From UBA4416 sp048498515 (GTDB taxonomy: Bacteria > Bacteroidota > Bacteroidia > B-17B0 > Aurantibacillaceae): 64,000 nt of DNA. The notes beneath the pieces are model-generated. The model made no database searches, was not told the origin of the DNA, and saw only the letters and a program-made list of their open reading frames with translations. Below are positions 1 to 7,373 of the stretch, piece by piece. The stretch is taken from positions 70,875 to 134,874 of the forward strand of contig JBEHXV010000012.1 of NCBI GenBank assembly GCA_048498515.1. The letters are read 5' to 3'. A program made the position numbers and the translations under genes. Position 1 is the first letter of the stretch. Every line of letters starts with the position of its first letter.

Positions 1-2366
1 CCACCAAGTGTTTCCACCTGGGTTTTGGTCATAAACAAACCCATCCCCTTTCCTTCCACTTCAAAATGAAAGCGCTTGTATAACCCAAAAACAGAGTCAC
101 GGTGCTGTTCAAGGTCAATGCCAATCCCATTATCTTTAAACCTTAACACAATGCATTTTCCCTTTTTTTCACTCGTTACTTTTATAACAGGTGCCACCCC
201 ATGGCGTGAGTATTTTATGCTATTGGAAATCAGGTTATAAAAAATACTGTACAAATGGCCTTTGAGGGTCATAATGCTATCTACCGCCGAAAAATCGGTT
301 ATAATTTCTACCTGCTCTTTTTCAATGACGTTTTGAATACTCGATTTAATGTTTTCAATAAGCTCGGAGAAAATCACCTTTTCTCTCTTTTCATTGATCT
401 CGCGCTTTACCACCAATACATTGTTCAGGTCCTTTATCACATTATCAAGCTGCTCGGTTGCTGTGTGCAAATGATTTTCAGTCATCTGCCTTTCTTTGCC
501 CGTTACAACATTTCCTATCAAAAGGTTTGTAAGGCCAAGGATGTTAACGACAGGCGCCCTCAGGTTATGCGACACAATATAAGAGAATTGTTCAAGGTCC
601 TTATTCCTCTGGATCAGATCGGCGGTGATCTTTTTATTGTATTGTTCTTCCAGTTTTTGCTTGGTAATATCTATGGCATAGCAGGAAAGACCAATGACGG
701 TATTATTTTCAAGAATGGGATGAATAGAGAAATCGGTATAGGTATGCTGATCGCCTACCCTGAACTCTTTTTCAAACTGTAAAATTACGCCGCTCAATGC
801 CTTTTTATAAACGTTGGCCCACTCCATGGCTTCTTCAGGATCCGTTTCATTTAAAAAATCAAAAACAATATCTCCCGGTTTAATATCAAAGCCATAAATA
901 TCTTTCACCGAACTGGCCAGGCGCTGGTTAAAGGTTAAGTACCTAAAATCGGTATCGAGCGAATAAATATACGCATCGGTATTATTGATTACGGCTTTTA
1001 AATTAGACTGCGATTCCTTTAATAATTTTTCGGATTGCAGAAGCGCTTCATCCGACAGGGCTTTCAACCTTTCTTTTTCAAAGATCTCCAGCGCAAAGGA
1101 AATATCGGAAGTAGCTTCTTCCAGTAGCGCGATCTCGGTAATACTAAAGAAATCCGCTTCGGAAGAATACACATTAAAGGTGCCAATTACTTTTCCGAAT
1201 TTTTTGATCGGTACAATCATGCAGGAATTATACGAGCGCTCACCCGCAAATTTTTTCCAGTCGGTAAGGCCCACCTCGTTTTGAATGTTATTTGAAACGT
1301 AGGCCGTTCCTAAATTCAACGCGTGAAACTGTGGTCCCTCTGTACCGGAGTATATGCTGGCGAACTTACTAAAATCTTCGGGCCTGATGCCAAATCCCTC
1401 TATCATGCTGATCTTTTTCTCATTGGGATCGAACATGCCTATCCAGGCGGCACTGAATTTACCAACCTTAATGGCAATATGACATACCTCCTTAAGAATA
1501 GTTTGTTCATCTTTAGTATGCACAATGGTTTGATTGATCTGGCTGATGAATGCATACAACCGGTTGGCATGCATTATTTTTTCATCGGCCAGTTTTTTTT
1601 CTGTCACATCCCTGAAATTATTTACGATCCCATTGATCGCGTCCTCATGCAACAGGTTGGTAATAGTGGATTCGAGCCAGCGCCAACTGCCGTTTTTGTG
1701 CTTTACCCTGTAGTTATGTCCTGCAATAGACACACCGGGCTTTGCCAGGCACTCGTCAATTTTTTCCAGGAAACATTTTTTGTCTTCAGGATGCAGCAGG
1801 TCCAATAAATTCTCTTCAAGCGTTTCTGTTTCAGAATATCCCAACACCCGTTGAATGGAAGGCGACGCATATACCGGCTTGCCATGTATATCAAGGATCA
1901 CTACCGAATCTGTATTATTTTCGATGAGCGCGCGATAGCGCTTTTCGTTCTTAACCAGCTCTCTTAACGACGCTTCTCTTTCCTTTATCAGCCTGTATTT
2001 ATCCAACGAACTATAAATGGCAATGGGCAAACGTTTCAGGCGGTCTTTTAATACATAATCATCCGCTCCACGTTTAATGATATCAGCTGCAAATTCATCG
2101 GACATTGTACCTGTTACCAAAATAAAAGGAATTTGCATTTGCCTGCTGTTATAAATCTCAAGAGCTTCATGAGAATTGAACGAAGGCAGGGCATGATCGG
2201 ATAAAATAACCTGGGGTAAAAATTCATTCAGGGCTTTTAAAAAATCTTCCCTGTTATCTACCACAATTTTTTCGAACTCCACGTTTCCTTTTACCAATGC
2301 CCTGTGAACGAGTTCGGCATCGCTTTGTACATCTTCTATATGAAGTATTTTTATTTTTTTATTCAT
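1..2366 (-). CDS. Hybrid sensor histidine kinase, REC-PAS-GAF-PAS-HK (3' end outside window)
   Basis: Reading the minus strand from ATG at 2366 gives 788 open codons to the window edge, so the C-terminus is missing. The order is a receiver domain (about 1-125, Asp57 as likely phosphoacceptor in LSDHALP), PAS (about 140-260, ending in NFRDVTEKK), GAF (about 275-425), a second PAS (about 450-575, ending YAIDITKQK), then a kinase core. The H-box is SHNLRAP with His600, the N-box is NLISNSIKY and the ATP-lid start is DNGIGID. No membrane segment is seen, so it is probably cytoplasmic and senses through PAS/GAF. The receiver at the N-terminus means it can be an input from another kinase. A degenerate -7 box (TATCTTAG) lies upstream. 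Domain calls are by motif; the ligand is unknown. Confidence 0.93.
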   Translation of the reverse strand, partial: MNKKIKILHIEDVQSDAELVHRALVKGNVEFEKIVVDNREDFLKALNEFLPQVILSDHALPSFNSHEALEIYNSRQMQIPFILVTGTMSDEFAADIIKRGADDYVLKDRLKRLPIAIYSSLDKYRLIKEREASLRELVKNEKRYRALIENNTDSVVILDIHGKPVYASPSIQRVLGYSETETLEENLLDLLHPEDKKCFLEKIDECLAKPGVSIAGHNYRVKHKNGSWRWLESTITNLLHEDAINGIVNNFRDVTEKKLADEKIMHANRLYAFISQINQTIVHTKDEQTILKEVCHIAIKVGKFSAAWIGMFDPNEKKISMIEGFGIRPEDFSKFASIYSGTEGPQFHALNLGTAYVSNNIQNEVGLTDWKKFAGERSYNSCMIVPIKKFGKVIGTFNVYSSEADFFSITEIALLEEATSDISFALEIFEKERLKALSDEALLQSEKLLKESQSNLKAVINNTDAYIYSLDTDFRYLTFNQRLASSVKDIYGFDIKPGDIVFDFLNETDPEEAMEWANVYKKALSGVILQFEKEFRVGDQHTYTDFSIHPILENNTVIGLSCYAIDITKQKLEEQYNKKITADLIQRNKDLEQFSYIVSHNLRAPVVNILGLTNLLIGNVVTGKERQMTENHLHTATEQLDNVIKDLNNVLVVKREINEKREKVIFSELIENIKSSIQNVIEKEQVEIITDFSAVDSIMTLKGHLYSIFYNLISNSIKYSRHGVAPVIKVTSEKKGKCIVLRFKDNGIGIDLEQHRDSVFGLYKRFHFEVEGKGMGLFMTKTQVETLG

Positions 2367-2502
2367 ATAAATCTTATGTTCAAAAAAATGCTCATGAGTT
2401 TATACTAAGATACAAATTCTGAAACAAATTCCTAATTCACTTCATGAAAAAGCAATTTCAATAACATGCAATTGAAAAATATTTCACATGTAAGAAATGA
2501 AG

Positions 2503-3216
2503 CTAATCTGTAATAAGGTCAACCGCTGTTTCTATCGCACTCGCATTCTTTCTGTAACGCTTTTTTAATTTATACATTCTTACATCTTTTATCACTTCCC
2601 TAATATCCAACGATAAACCTACAGAAGTATAAAATCCCTCAAAAGGCAAATTTTTCACCTGGTTAAACAATGTCTTCCTGTATCCAACCGCCACTTTTAA
2701 GCCAACCCAACGAATGGGTTTAAACGTTCCCGAAACTCCAAAATAAGCCATGGCAATAAGGCCCGATTGTTTTTCAGTTTCCACATTTGTATCCTTTATA
2801 ATGTATTTGAGCTCATTGCTGCCAATACCAAGCTCCAATGGAGCACCCAACGAAATAAAACGTGTGTTCTTATAATTGAACTCCAGGTTAAGCGAACCGT
2901 AATTTAAGTCGTACTGTCCTACGTAATCTACGTTATCAATTGTTTTGCTCAATGAAGTAAGTTTGTCCGACACCCTGTAATAACCCAAAGTAACCCTGAG
3001 TTTTTCTTTTAATAAAACACCGGCATCAATACCCGTAACACTTAATTTTTGATCATTTAAAAAGGTGATCCGGTTATCCAGTCTGAACTGGGGCCGCACC
3101 AGTTTTGGTTTCATGATCTTAAGTGAATCCTCAATAAACTGTTTACGCGTCATTTTCTTTTGCCCATATAAAGGAGATACTCCAAAAAAGATCAAAAAAA
3201 GAAATAGCTGTTTCAT
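2503..3216 (-). CDS. Secreted, probable outer-membrane beta-barrel protein, unknown function
   Basis: 237 residues with a clear signal peptide (about 1-18, ending in SPLYGQ). The mature part has alternating short amphipathic strands rich in Tyr, Gly and Lys (RVTLGYYRV, NLEFNYKNTRFISLG, GLKVAVGYRKTLF), as expected for an 8- to 10-stranded barrel. The C-terminal 35 residues are basic and not strand-like (YKLKKRYRKN), which is odd for a barrel end and may face the periplasm. It stands alone between the hybrid kinase and a divergent gene at 3494. I do not recognise a named family. Confidence 0.75.
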   Translation of the reverse strand: MKQLFLFLIFFGVSPLYGQKKMTRKQFIEDSLKIMKPKLVRPQFRLDNRITFLNDQKLSVTGIDAGVLLKEKLRVTLGYYRVSDKLTSLSKTIDNVDYVGQYDLNYGSLNLEFNYKNTRFISLGAPLELGIGSNELKYIIKDTNVETEKQSGLIAMAYFGVSGTFKPIRWVGLKVAVGYRKTLFNQVKNLPFEGFYTSVGLSLDIREVIKDVRMYKLKKRYRKNASAIETAVDLITD

Positions 3217-3381
3217 GTAGCGTTTAAAATAGTTTTAATGTATAAAATGTATAATTTACATACCTCTGTTTTTTACAAGGCACAGGCTTTCTCCGGAAAC
3301 ATACAATTGGCAAGGATTTTCGGCGTTTTAACAGGAATGGCAAACACAGCCAACAGCGCAAGCGTTTTTATTAATCACAAA

Positions 3382-3422
3382 AAACGGGTAAAAAAATACC
3401 CGTTTGGTGTATTGGCCAATAC
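3382..3422. repeat. Hairpin and adjacent 14-bp palindrome in divergent promoter region
   Basis: AAACGGGTA (3382-3390) and TACCCGTTT (3397-3405) form a perfect 9-bp stem around six A. Four bases later GTATTGGCCAATAC (3409-3422) is a perfect palindrome. Both lie just upstream of the TGG-type promoter element at 3451, where a dimeric regulator could bind. No regulator is identified. Confidence 0.5.
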
Positions 3423-3450
3423 TTAAAGAATGTAATCAGCAAAAGATAAA

Positions 3451-3466
3451 TGGTATAAAATTTTAA
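3451..3466 (+). promoter_or_regulatory. TGG-type promoter element 1
   Basis: TGGTATAAAATTTTAA, 43 nt before the start at 3494. It shares GG at positions 2-3 and TTTTA at 11-15 with ten other sites in 3.4-17 kb. GG fits a sigma-54 -24 box; the -12 GC is absent. Confidence 0.5.
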
Positions 3467-3493
3467 CCATCATGACATACAAAACCTACTATC

Positions 3494-4054
3494 ATGAAAA
3501 AGACATTATTATTTATACTGGCTGTAACAGCTGCTATAAACGCCCTCACAGCGCAGGAGAAGTATGGAAAAACACTAAACCTTGGATTTGGTGCCGGGTA
3601 CTACGGATATTATAACGGTTATTACCGCTCGGTAGCGCCTGCGGTGAACCTTAACTACGAATTTGACATTGGCCGAAACTTAACACTCGGGCCTTTTATA
3701 TCGGCCTCAACGTACCGTAGTTCCAGGTATTGGGGAGGGCCCGATGCTCCTGCAAGGAATTATTACTATAGAAATACGGTTGTGCCCGTTGGTGGAAAAA
3801 TCTGTTATTATTTTGATGAGCTATTTAGGGCAGGTAATAAATGGGATTTTTATATAGGAACATCCGCCGGTTTTGTTATAAGGAATACAACCTGGGAAAA
3901 CGGGTATTATGGCGAAACGAATACATACGCCAATTCAGCGCCCGCTTTTGTAGATATGCATATAGGCAGTGAGTTGCATGTAACTGAAAAACTGGGTTTA
4001 TTCCTCGATCTTTCAACAGGCACCAGTACTTTTGGGTTGGGATTTCATTTTTAG
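3494..4054 (+). CDS. Outer-membrane beta-barrel family protein, unknown function
   Basis: 186 residues: a signal peptide (about 1-20, ending NALTAQ) and a mature part that is Tyr/Gly-rich near its start (GYYGYYNGYYRS), followed by repeated amphipathic strands and a C-terminal strand ending in FGLGFHF. A terminal aromatic is the usual signal for outer-membrane barrel insertion. The length suits an 8-stranded OmpA/OmpW-like barrel. It is monocistronic, preceded by a TGG-type element and followed by a bidirectional terminator, so it probably belongs with the small stress-type genes downstream. Confidence 0.75.
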   Translation: MKKTLLFILAVTAAINALTAQEKYGKTLNLGFGAGYYGYYNGYYRSVAPAVNLNYEFDIGRNLTLGPFISASTYRSSRYWGGPDAPARNYYYRNTVVPVGGKICYYFDELFRAGNKWDFYIGTSAGFVIRNTTWENGYYGETNTYANSAPAFVDMHIGSELHVTEKLGLFLDLSTGTSTFGLGFHF

Positions 4055-4071
4055 AATAAACCATTTGACAT

Positions 4072-4102
4072 AAAAAAACCAGGTTAATAGCCTGGTTTTT
4101 TT
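4072..4102. terminator. Bidirectional terminator
   Basis: A perfect 12-bp stem of AAAAAAACCAGG (4072-4083) and CCTGGTTTTTTT (4091-4102) with loop TTAATAG. It serves the barrel gene on plus and the receiver gene on minus. The minus-strand stop codon lies in the loop and one arm encodes that protein's last residues. Confidence 0.85.
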
Positions 4103-4461
4103 ATTTTTTGTTTTGACAGGATCAGATCCGTGATCTTATTTATATCCAAAGGTTTTACAAAATGATACGCGTTTTTAAGATTTTTGTCGAGCACCGAATC
4201 GGGGTTTGCACTAATACAGATAATATGGATGTTTTCGTTAATGGCAAAAAATTCATGAACACGCTCCCAGCCAATAGCGTCGGGTAAATTGTTATCAAGA
4301 ATAAGCCAATGAGGTGAAAAGTCTTTAAACAGCTTTACGCCATCTTTGAATGTATGAGAATATTCGATGCGATCGAAATTTTTACTTAAACCAAGTTTTA
4401 ATAAAAAACACAGGTCCTCCTCATCATCTATAATTTCTATCCTGGTACCTGTTTTCATCAT
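4084..4461 (-). CDS. Single-domain response regulator
   Basis: 125 residues, only a CheY-like receiver. The acidic pocket is Asp12/Asp13, the phosphoacceptor is Asp56 in LILDNNLP, and the conserved Lys is in FVKPLDI. There is no output domain, so it must act through protein contact or as a phosphorelay intermediate. The nearby PAS and CHASE3 kinases are candidate partners. A TGG-type element 37 nt upstream suggests it shares regulation with the small genes around it. Either of two adjacent ATG codons could be the start. Confidence 0.9.
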   Translation of the reverse strand: MMKTGTRIEIIDDEEDLCFLLKLGLSKNFDRIEYSHTFKDGVKLFKDFSPHWLILDNNLPDAIGWERVHEFFAINENIHIICISANPDSVLDKNLKNAYHFVKPLDINKITDLILSKQKIKKPGY

Positions 4462-4482
4462 CTATTTAAGTCATTACAATAA

Positions 4483-4498
4483 TACAATTTTAGTACCA
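4483..4498 (-). promoter_or_regulatory. TGG-type promoter element 2 (minus strand)
   Basis: TGGTACTAAAATTGTA on the minus strand, 37 nt upstream of the receiver start at 4461. Its TTGT is the closest of all copies to the sigma-54 -12 consensus TTGC. Confidence 0.45.
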
Positions 4499-4526
4499 AT
4501 TTTCTAAAATAAAAGAGGCAAATAGC

Positions 4527-4542
4527 TGGCATTGAATTTTGA
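4527..4542 (+). promoter_or_regulatory. TGG-type promoter element 3
   Basis: TGGCATTGAATTTTGA, 48 nt before the YtxH-like start at 4575. Confidence 0.5.
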
Positions 4543-4574
4543 AAGTAGTGGCATAACCATTAAAACCAATCATT

Positions 4575-4862
4575 ATGAACAGCAATGCAAAAACAATTTT
4601 AGGAATTATGGCCGCCGGCGCGGTAGGCGTAGCAATAGGTATGCTTTTAGCTCCTGAAAAAGGCAGTGATTTAAGAAAATCGCTCAAAGATAAAGTAGAA
4701 GACATGAACGATACTTTATGTGACCTGATCGATTCAGGTAAAGAATTAATTGAATCGGGCAAAGAAAAACTGGCAGGCGTAAAAGACCAGGTTGCCTCTA
4801 AAGCCGAAGATTTGAAGAACGAAGGCAAACATGAGCTGAACAAGATGAAATCGGCAATGTAA
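4575..4862 (+). CDS. YtxH domain-containing stress protein
   Basis: 95 residues. An N-terminal Gly/Ala-rich hydrophobic helix (about 5-27, with GVAIGMLLAPEKGSDLR) is followed by a long charged helical stretch with repeats of ELIESGKEKL type. The LLAPEKG-S-LR signature at the end of the membrane helix is the hallmark of YtxH-like (Gas-vesicle-GvpP-like) proteins. In the family these are general-stress proteins; the biochemical role is not established. It has its own TGG-type promoter and terminator, followed by a membrane protein gene often found with YtxH in Bacteroidota. Confidence 0.88.
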   Translation: MNSNAKTILGIMAAGAVGVAIGMLLAPEKGSDLRKSLKDKVEDMNDTLCDLIDSGKELIESGKEKLAGVKDQVASKAEDLKNEGKHELNKMKSAM

Positions 4863-4881
4863 TGAACAACCATTTTTAAAC

Positions 4882-4919
4882 AGGGGTTACGCTTAATTTA
4901 AGGCTGTAATCCCTTTTTT
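4882..4919 (+). terminator. Rho-independent terminator after the YtxH gene
   Basis: Stem AGGGGTTAC (4882-4890) and GTAATCCCT (4906-4914) with one G-T pair and an inner GCTTAA/TTAAGG stem, then a T run. It lies between the YtxH gene and the next gene, so that gene is reached by read-through or has its own weak promoter. Confidence 0.7.
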
Positions 4920-4935
4920 ATTTTAAACCTGAATT

Positions 4936-5634
4936 ATGGAAACTATAAAAACCCAAATACATCATATTGCCAGAAATACCAATAACCTGATCCAGCAACA
5001 TTCAAAAATTGTGAGGTTAGAGATTTATGAACGCATCACTAATTTAATAGCTAGTGGCATAAGCAGCGGCATTATTATATTATTTGGCGTATTTGCTTTT
5101 CTATTCATGAATATTGGTCTGGCTTTTTACCTGAGCGATGTATTTAACTCCAGCATAAAAGGTTTTTTATGTGTGGGTGCAATATACGCGGTAGTACTTG
5201 CCATTTACTTAGTGTTGAGAAAGCATGTGGCCAGAAACAAAGTTAAAAACGCTATTTTAATAAAAATAAGCAAAGACATTGATGATTTTGACGAGCTCCT
5301 GGCAATGCAAGCCAAAATATACAGTGACATTGAAAAAACAAAAACGGATTTAAAGACTGGTTTTGAAGAACTGAAGAATTCTTTTACAGTACCTGAACAT
5401 GAGGATGACAAAAAGGAAGAAGACCATAAAGGTGGGGAAGTGCCGCGTTTGGCTATTACTTCAGCCGTTAACTTTCTCCTTCAAAAAATCGTTTTTCGCA
5501 ATTCAGGTTTTGTGAAACACACGCTGGTGCCAATAATAACCAATGCGCTCATTACGTCCAAAGTATTTAAAGAATCAAAAACGACGAGCTTAATAGAGAA
5601 CCTTAAATTAAAGTTCCTGGGTAAATTATTCTAA
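4936..5634 (+). CDS. Holin-X-type (Phage_holin_3_6/DUF1469-like) membrane protein
   Basis: 232 residues: a charged N-terminal helix (about 1-30), two closely spaced membrane helices (about 35-62 and 70-92), then a cytoplasmic helical region. The layout matches the putative Actinobacterial holin-X superfamily. The name is by similarity only, and these chromosomal proteins are usually linked to envelope stress rather than lysis. The C-terminal 90 residues (ITSAVNFLLQKIVFRNSG) are an addition, longer than the typical ~120-residue member. Its stop codon overlaps the stop of the convergent receiver gene. Confidence 0.7.
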   Translation: METIKTQIHHIARNTNNLIQQHSKIVRLEIYERITNLIASGISSGIIILFGVFAFLFMNIGLAFYLSDVFNSSIKGFLCVGAIYAVVLAIYLVLRKHVARNKVKNAILIKISKDIDDFDELLAMQAKIYSDIEKTKTDLKTGFEELKNSFTVPEHEDDKKEEDHKGGEVPRLAITSAVNFLLQKIVFRNSGFVKHTLVPIITNALITSKVFKESKTTSLIENLKLKFLGKLF

Positions 5635-6035
5635 GGTTTGGCAAGCTTTACGAATTCCGTCACCATGTCGAGCAATTTGCTGTAACTTGGAGGCTTAACA
5701 AAAAAATTATCGATCCCTAAAGACCTGCATTTTTCCCGTTCCAGTAAATTATCGGATGTAGAGAAAATAACGGTTGGAAAAGTTTTAAAATAAGGCTTTT
5801 CATTAATTTCAGAAATGGCTTCTCGGCCATTTTTTTTGGGCATGTTGAGATCTACGATCAGTAGGGAAGGCAGATCTTTAATGGTTCCTTCATCAATCTT
5901 CCTGAAAATAGTAACGAGCTCCAATCCATCGCTCACAAACATCAGCTCAGCAGTATTCCCACTTTCGGCAAAGGCCGATTTTAACAGGAAACGGTCATCC
6001 TCGTCGTCTTCAGCTATAATAAAATATTTACTCAC
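5631..6035 (-). CDS. Single-domain response regulator (Rcp1-like)
   Basis: 134 residues, receiver only. AEDDEDD forms the acidic pocket, Asp62 in IVDLNMP is the phosphoacceptor, and FFVKPPSY holds the conserved Lys. The DLNMPKKNG motif is typical of stand-alone receivers that pair with phytochrome- or PAS-type kinases. The start is GTG at 6035, supported by a perfect -7 box (TATCTTTG) 33 nt upstream, so it uses the housekeeping promoter unlike its neighbours. The 3' end overlaps the convergent membrane-protein gene by four bases. Confidence 0.92.
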   Translation of the reverse strand: MSKYFIIAEDDEDDRFLLKSAFAESGNTAELMFVSDGLELVTIFRKIDEGTIKDLPSLLIVDLNMPKKNGREAISEINEKPYFKTFPTVIFSTSDNLLEREKCRSLGIDNFFVKPPSYSKLLDMVTEFVKLAKP

Positions 6036-6067
6036 AAACGCGTTTAATTGATGTAGAATCTTTTTCT

Positions 6068-6075
6068 CAAAGATA
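6068..6075 (-). promoter_or_regulatory. Housekeeping -7 box (TATCTTTG)
   Basis: A perfect match to the Bacteroidota consensus TAnnTTTG on the minus strand, 33 nt upstream of the GTG start at 6035. Confidence 0.65.
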
Positions 6076-6252
6076 AATTAAATTTAATAATACAGGCAGC
6101 AAAGGCTTAAAATAAACTAATTTTTATCAGGCCAAATAGCTTATCCCCGTTTGTTTCTTTCATGCTCTTCCTTTTCAAAACTCCTTTAAAAACAGGCATT
6201 TACAGACAAATAAAGAGAATTCACCTTGTTGCCCGTTGGCAAAACCACTTAC

Positions 6253-6268
6253 TGGCAATGAATTTTAT
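6253..6268 (+). promoter_or_regulatory. TGG-type promoter element 4
   Basis: TGGCAATGAATTTTAT, 56 nt before the small lipoprotein at 6309. Confidence 0.5.
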
Positions 6269-6308
6269 ATATACAGGTATACTTATTAAATAACTAAAAA
6301 AGGAAAAA

Positions 6309-6548
6309 ATGAAAAAATTAATTATCGCTGCAACAGTATTATTATCAATGAGCTTTGTGGCATGCAAAAAGGATTACAGATGCGAGTGCAGCAAAACCAG
6401 GACCAGCGGTGGTACATCAGTAACAACTGAAGACGGAAGTTATACCTTTAAAGATACACGTACACGTGCCGAATCGAGATGTAATGACCAGGAAGGCACA
6501 GGTTCTGACGCGTTCGGCGACTACTCAAGAGATTGTCAGATCAAATAA
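6309..6548 (+). CDS. Small Cys-containing lipoprotein, unknown function
   Basis: 79 residues. A short hydrophobic leader ends in FVAC, giving a predicted lipid-modified Cys at 19. The ~60-residue mature part is hydrophilic and has four further Cys (two in YRCECSK, then SRCND and RDCQ), enough for two disulfides outside the cytoplasm. The start is preceded by an A/G-rich stretch (AAAAAGGAAAAA). It is monocistronic, with a TGG-type element and a strong terminator. No family is recognised. Confidence 0.75.
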   Translation: MKKLIIAATVLLSMSFVACKKDYRCECSKTRTSGGTSVTTEDGSYTFKDTRTRAESRCNDQEGTGSDAFGDYSRDCQIK

Positions 6549-6572
6549 TCCAGTTTTGTTTTTGTTTTATGT

Positions 6573-6604
6573 AAAAAAGGCACCTTGTTCAAGGTGCCTT
6601 TTTT
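6573..6604 (+). terminator. Strong rho-independent terminator
   Basis: A perfect 15-bp stem, AAAAAAGGCACCTTG (6573-6587) with CAAGGTGCCTTTTTT (6590-6604) around a 2-nt centre, 24 nt after the lipoprotein stop. Confidence 0.9.
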
Positions 6605-6617
6605 GGCGGATACCAGC

Positions 6618-6633
6618 TGGCACAGGATTTTAT
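6618..6633 (+). promoter_or_regulatory. TGG-type promoter element 5, upstream of a gene-less unit
   Basis: TGGCACAGGATTTTAT. It sits between two terminators and precedes no open reading frame longer than six codons, so it probably drives a small RNA. Confidence 0.5.
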
Positions 6634-6643
6634 GAATAAGGGT

Positions 6644-6742
6644 AAGATATAAAAAATGAAAATGTAATACAAGAATTAAAGGTAAAGGTTTATTTAAAGT
6701 TTACATTTTAAAAAAGGAGACGGCATGCCGTCTCCTTTTTTT
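6644..6742 (+). ncRNA. Candidate small non-coding RNA (~100 nt)
   Basis: The unit is bounded by a TGG-type element (6618) and a perfect intrinsic terminator (to 6742). If transcription starts about 12 nt past the second box, as for sigma-54, the RNA begins near 6644. It would fold as AAAATGTAA (6659-6667) with TTACATTTT (6701-6709), then the terminator stem. Only ORFs of 2-6 codons are inside. The 5' end is inferred and no known family is recognised. Confidence 0.4.
6710..6742 (+). terminator. Perfect hairpin terminator
   Basis: AAAAAAGGAGACGGCA (6710-6725) pairs fully with TGCCGTCTCCTTTTTT (6726-6741). No coding gene precedes it, which implies a non-coding transcript. Confidence 0.85.
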
Positions 6743-6746
6743 ATAC

Positions 6747-6762
6747 TGGCATGGGATTTTAT
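6747..6762 (+). promoter_or_regulatory. TGG-type promoter element 6
   Basis: TGGCATGGGATTTTAT, 44 nt before the start at 6791. It lies immediately after the previous terminator, so the downstream gene cannot begin at the upstream in-frame ATG at 6725. Confidence 0.5.
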
Positions 6763-6790
6763 AATAGATGTAAACCAAAAAAACATAATT

Positions 6791-7228
6791 ATGAAAAAAC
6801 TAACTTTATTATTATTTCTTGCAACCAGCATGATCTGCGGCAAGATAGTAGCCCAACAACCCGCAGTAGTAATCAGCGACAAAACAGGATGGCATAAGAT
6901 TGCCGAAACAAAAGTAAATTTTGAAAAAGAAAAAGATGAAGTCGCTGTACTAATTGCCGACCGCTTTGCGGGGCTGGCATTTCATATTACCGACGCCACT
7001 ATTGAGCTGTTTGACCTGGAAGTTTATTTTGAAGATGGCAGCATGAAAACTGTAAAAGTAGGCGACCACATTAAAACTGCCGGAGGATGGAGCAGGATCA
7101 TTGACCTCCCTGGGAGTGAAAAGAATATTAAGAAAATTGCTTTCACATACAAAACCCTTAAAAACAGTGCAAATGAAAAAGCACATGTAGAAATTTGGGG
7201 TAAAAAAACAAATACCGATAAAAAATAA
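6791..7228 (+). CDS. Secreted DUF2541-like protein
   Basis: 145 residues with a signal peptide (about 1-20, MKKLTLLLFLATSMICG...VAQQ). The mature part is a beta-rich domain with DATIELFDLEVYFEDGSMKT and a basic/Gly turn before IDLPGSEKNIKKIAFTYKT. This resembles the DUF2541 (YaaI-like) family, where a stranded domain carries a conserved D-L-x-G-x-x-R/K-x-I-x-K segment. The molecular role is unknown. The start at 6791 is chosen because the promoter element at 6747 and a terminator lie inside the longer ORF. It is monocistronic with its own terminator at 7247. Confidence 0.75.
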   Translation: MKKLTLLLFLATSMICGKIVAQQPAVVISDKTGWHKIAETKVNFEKEKDEVAVLIADRFAGLAFHITDATIELFDLEVYFEDGSMKTVKVGDHIKTAGGWSRIIDLPGSEKNIKKIAFTYKTLKNSANEKAHVEIWGKKTNTDKK

Positions 7229-7246
7229 TCTTCACTATTTTTTATT

Positions 7247-7277
7247 AAAAAAATCCCGGCTGGCCGGGATTTTTTTT
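7247..7277 (+). terminator. Rho-independent terminator
   Basis: AAAAAAATCCCGGC (7247-7260), TG, GCCGGGATTTTTTT (7263-7276): a perfect 14-bp stem after the DUF2541-like gene. Confidence 0.9.
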
Positions 7278-7361
7278 AGGTGTTTTTTAGGATTGATATT
7301 ATTGCTAAAATTTTGTTTAACCTTAAAAGCCTTAATTCATAGGTGTTTCATCTATTTTATT

Positions 7362-7369
7362 TACTTTTG
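7362..7369 (+). promoter_or_regulatory. -7 box TACTTTTG, four bases from the start codon
   Basis: A perfect TAnnTTTG match ending at 7369; the ATG is at 7374. Transcription would start at or next to the ATG, giving a leaderless mRNA. Confidence 0.6.
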
Positions 7370-7373
7370 TACA

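Noticed and set aside
3238..3426. 62-codon plus-strand ORF between divergent genes
   Set aside because: It spans a hairpin and palindrome, has no family-like pattern and lies where control sequences are expected.
4490..4873. 127-codon minus-strand ORF over the YtxH gene
   Set aside because: It is the antisense shadow of a recognised gene and its Ser/Phe-rich content is typical of such shadows.
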